Part shown: positions 14,951 through 15,088 of the stretch, one piece after another
Numbering within the stretch: position 1 is the stretch's first letter
Layout: each line of letters starts with the position of its first letter
Made by a program: the position numbers and the translations under genes
Notes under the pieces: generated by a model
Told to the model about the DNA's origin: nothing
Database searches by the model: none
Seen by the model: only the letters and a program-made list of their open reading frames with translations
Source: Desulfobacterales bacterium
GTDB taxonomy: Bacteria > Desulfobacterota > DSM-4660 > Desulfatiglandales > JALVZP01
Length of the DNA: 15,088 bases
Direction: 5' to 3'
Assembly: GCA_027037575.1 (NCBI GenBank)
Contig: JALVZP010000030.1
Span: 1 to 15,088 of the forward strand

Positions 14951-14977
14951 TTGACATAATAAATCAGAAAGTGTCAA
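14951..14977. promoter_or_regulatory. TTGACA/TGTCAA inverted repeat upstream of hdrA (possible promoter-operator)
   Basis: Read leftward, TTGACA (14977-14972) and TGTCAA (14956-14951) form a 6-bp inverted repeat with 15 bases between. Inside is TATTAT (14961-14956, 5/6 of a -10), which has TTTACT 15 bases upstream (14982-14977) as a weak -35. If this is the promoter, transcription begins near 14949, downstream of the ATG at 14957, again favouring 14918 as the hdrA start. It is a consensus match of moderate quality only. Confidence 0.3.
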
Positions 14978-15088
14978 GTAAATTTTGAACGGCACTTGGT
15001 ATAGACATATTTACCACCCTTAGGGGCTGAAAGGAACTTAGTAAATATACCCACCTTTGTAAACAGATCTTCCATAAGGAACACAGGA
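14958..15088. other. Upstream region of hdrA with inverted repeats; no convincing gene
   Basis: This 131-base stretch contains an 8-bp inverted repeat, ATATTTAC (15007-15014) and GTAAATAT (15041-15048), around a 26-base loop. Further out an imperfect GGTATA/TATACC match could lengthen the stem. A minus-strand frame is open from the right edge to a TGA at 14976-14974 (37 codons, with an ATG at 15075), but I recognise nothing in it and it has no ribosome site; a remnant of a gene or insertion element is possible. It may equally be a structured operon leader. Confidence 0.3.

Noticed and set aside
14919..14957. hdrA starting at the upstream ATG (14957), adding 13 residues
   Set aside because: No ribosome site precedes it, the residues are not HdrA-like, and the ATG at 14918 has a well-placed GGAGAAGG and begins just before the Rossmann strand.
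1..15088. CRISPR array, tRNA or rRNA genes, complete insertion sequences
   Set aside because: No regularly spaced repeats, cloverleaf-like or rRNA-like stretches, or recognisable transposase were seen; nearly all of the window is protein-coding.

Overview
The window looks like chromosomal DNA of an AT-rich anaerobic bacterium. Arginine is written mostly AGA/AGG and isoleucine often ATA. Bacterial markers are a zinc-type ribosomal protein L32, a type II fatty-acid set, NrdR and Shine-Dalgarno sequences. The anaerobic marker is a MetF/MetV pair with HdrA and MvhD homologues, the Wood-Ljungdahl (folate C1) type of methylene-tetrahydrofolate reductase. The gene order yceD-rpmF-plsX-fab-rpiB-glyA-dCMP deaminase-nrdR is typical of Desulfobacterota and relatives. 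I cannot fix the phylum from sequence alone.

Layout. (1) Positions 1-6516, minus strand: one tightly packed housekeeping operon read right to left: yceD, rpmF, plsX, fabG, acpP, fabF, rpiB, glyA, comEB-type dCMP deaminase, nrdR (cut by the left edge). It has a good sigma70-type promoter whose -35 box contains the stop codon of cutA. fabH and fabD, usual members of such clusters, are absent between plsX and fabG. (2) 6574-6897, minus: cutA, divergent from (3) 6969-7448, plus: an IscU/NifU-N-like Fe-S scaffold protein with an N-terminal membrane anchor and a C-terminal cysteine cluster. (4) 7513-8817, plus: an AAA-type ATPase with a DUF4143 C-terminal half, apparently expressed from its own promoter with almost no 5' leader. 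Its 3' end overlaps (5) cca (8786-10087, minus), a class II tRNA nucleotidyltransferase whose flexible loop between motifs A and B is missing, which suggests a CC-adding enzyme. (6) 10094-14918, minus: a four-gene operon hdrA (tandem-duplicated flavin modules plus ferredoxin domain), mvhD, metV, metF, closed by a strong intrinsic terminator just before cca. (7) 14958-15088: a short leader or intergenic stretch with inverted repeats and no convincing gene.

How the genes work together. The first operon joins ribosome assembly (YceD, L32), acyl-phosphate and fatty-acid synthesis (PlsX, FabG, ACP, FabF), pentose phosphate and serine/glycine-C1 metabolism (RpiB, GlyA) and deoxynucleotide supply and its control (dCMP deaminase, NrdR). 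GlyA makes methylene-H4F, which the MetF/MetV-HdrA-MvhD complex would reduce to methyl-H4F or form by the reverse reaction. Most of the window is ordinary core metabolism. The parts most worth a second look are the HdrA-MvhD-MetV-MetF unit without HdrB/C, the loop-less cca, the membrane-anchored IscU homologue, and the promoter/operator layout of the ATPase.
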